A stretch of 64,000 nucleotides of DNA from Hoplostethus atlanticus (Eukaryota > Chordata > Actinopteri > Trachichthyiformes > Trachichthyidae), in assembly GCA_034670405.1 (NCBI GenBank), contig JAXDDX010000007.1, positions 4,938,501 to 5,002,500 of the forward strand, written 5' to 3'. How positions within the stretch are numbered: the first letter of the stretch is position 1; each line of letters starts with the position of its first letter. Made by a program: the position numbers and the translations under genes. This document shows, piece by piece, positions 63,758 to 64,000 of the stretch. The notes beneath the pieces were generated by a model that was given only the letters and a program-made list of their open reading frames with translations, had not been told where the DNA came from and ran no database searches.

Positions 63758-64000
63758 CTCTAGCTAAAGCTTCTGCAGTGCTGCACTTGCCATGGGACTT
63801 TAAGAAACAGTTTAATGGGACAATTGGATACTCATGACTAGGAATCAGGCGGATAATTTAATTTAATTTAACAAGCCCGCAAGAAAGTTCCATAAGGGGA
63901 CAAATTGTAAACATGTGTCTTTGGGGCGCATACTTCGGGACACACGCCCACCCCTCCGAAATTCTTGCACCACTTGCAAATCATGATCAAATGCAGAAAT

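Overview
This window is vertebrate, almost certainly teleost (ray-finned fish), nuclear DNA. It has multi-exon genes with GT-AG introns, 3' UTR-like AT-rich stretches and very abundant (CA)n/(GT)n arrays. It also carries Tc1-like transposons flanked by TA, hAT-type MITEs and a decayed LINE. No CRISPR, rRNA, tRNA or prokaryote-type features were seen. The largest open frame (221 codons at 35.5-36.1 kb) is a microsatellite artefact; the real genes are split into short exons, all on the minus strand.

Layout, left to right. (1) 0-0.2 kb: an ETS/CRE-type promoter motif, probably of a leftward gene outside the window. (2) 2.67-8.75 kb: six coding exons of smad1, the BMP-responsive R-Smad, with a 3' UTR-like stretch to its left. 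Two GC-rich candidate promoter/5' exon regions lie at 15.4 and 17.0 kb. (3) 17.2-26.1 kb: repeat-rich intergenic DNA with a LINE remnant, a Tc1 remnant and a Tc1 element carrying a nested insertion. (4) 26.40-32.46 kb: abce1 (ribosome recycling/Fe-S ABC ATPase), all 16 coding exons, with a probable noncoding exon and CpG-rich promoter near 33.2-33.4 kb. (5) 36.3-37.3 kb: another degenerate Tc1 element. (6) 41.16-45.67 kb: a secreted five-EGF protein of the nephronectin/EGFL6 family, seven coding exons. (7) 57.49-63.63 kb: the last three coding exons of hhip (Hedgehog-interacting protein); the 5' part lies beyond the right edge.

The order smad1-abce1-hhip, all in one orientation, matches the human 4q31 neighbourhood (HHIP-ANAPC10-ABCE1-OTUD4-SMAD1). 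The two genes transcribed the other way in human (ANAPC10, OTUD4) were not found, and a nephronectin/EGFL6 paralogue sits between abce1 and hhip. smad1 (BMP) and hhip (Hedgehog antagonist) are developmental signalling genes, the EGF protein is probably extracellular matrix, and abce1 is a housekeeping translation factor. They are linked by synteny, not by a shared pathway.

The most notable observations are: single-base insertions breaking conserved exons in three separate genes (smad1, abce1, the EGF gene), most simply read as assembly errors; loss of one Fe-S-ligand cysteine in abce1; the nephronectin/EGFL6-like gene itself, with a GC-AG intron and an uncertain 3' end; and a nested Tc1 insertion. 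I found no convincing new biological system.
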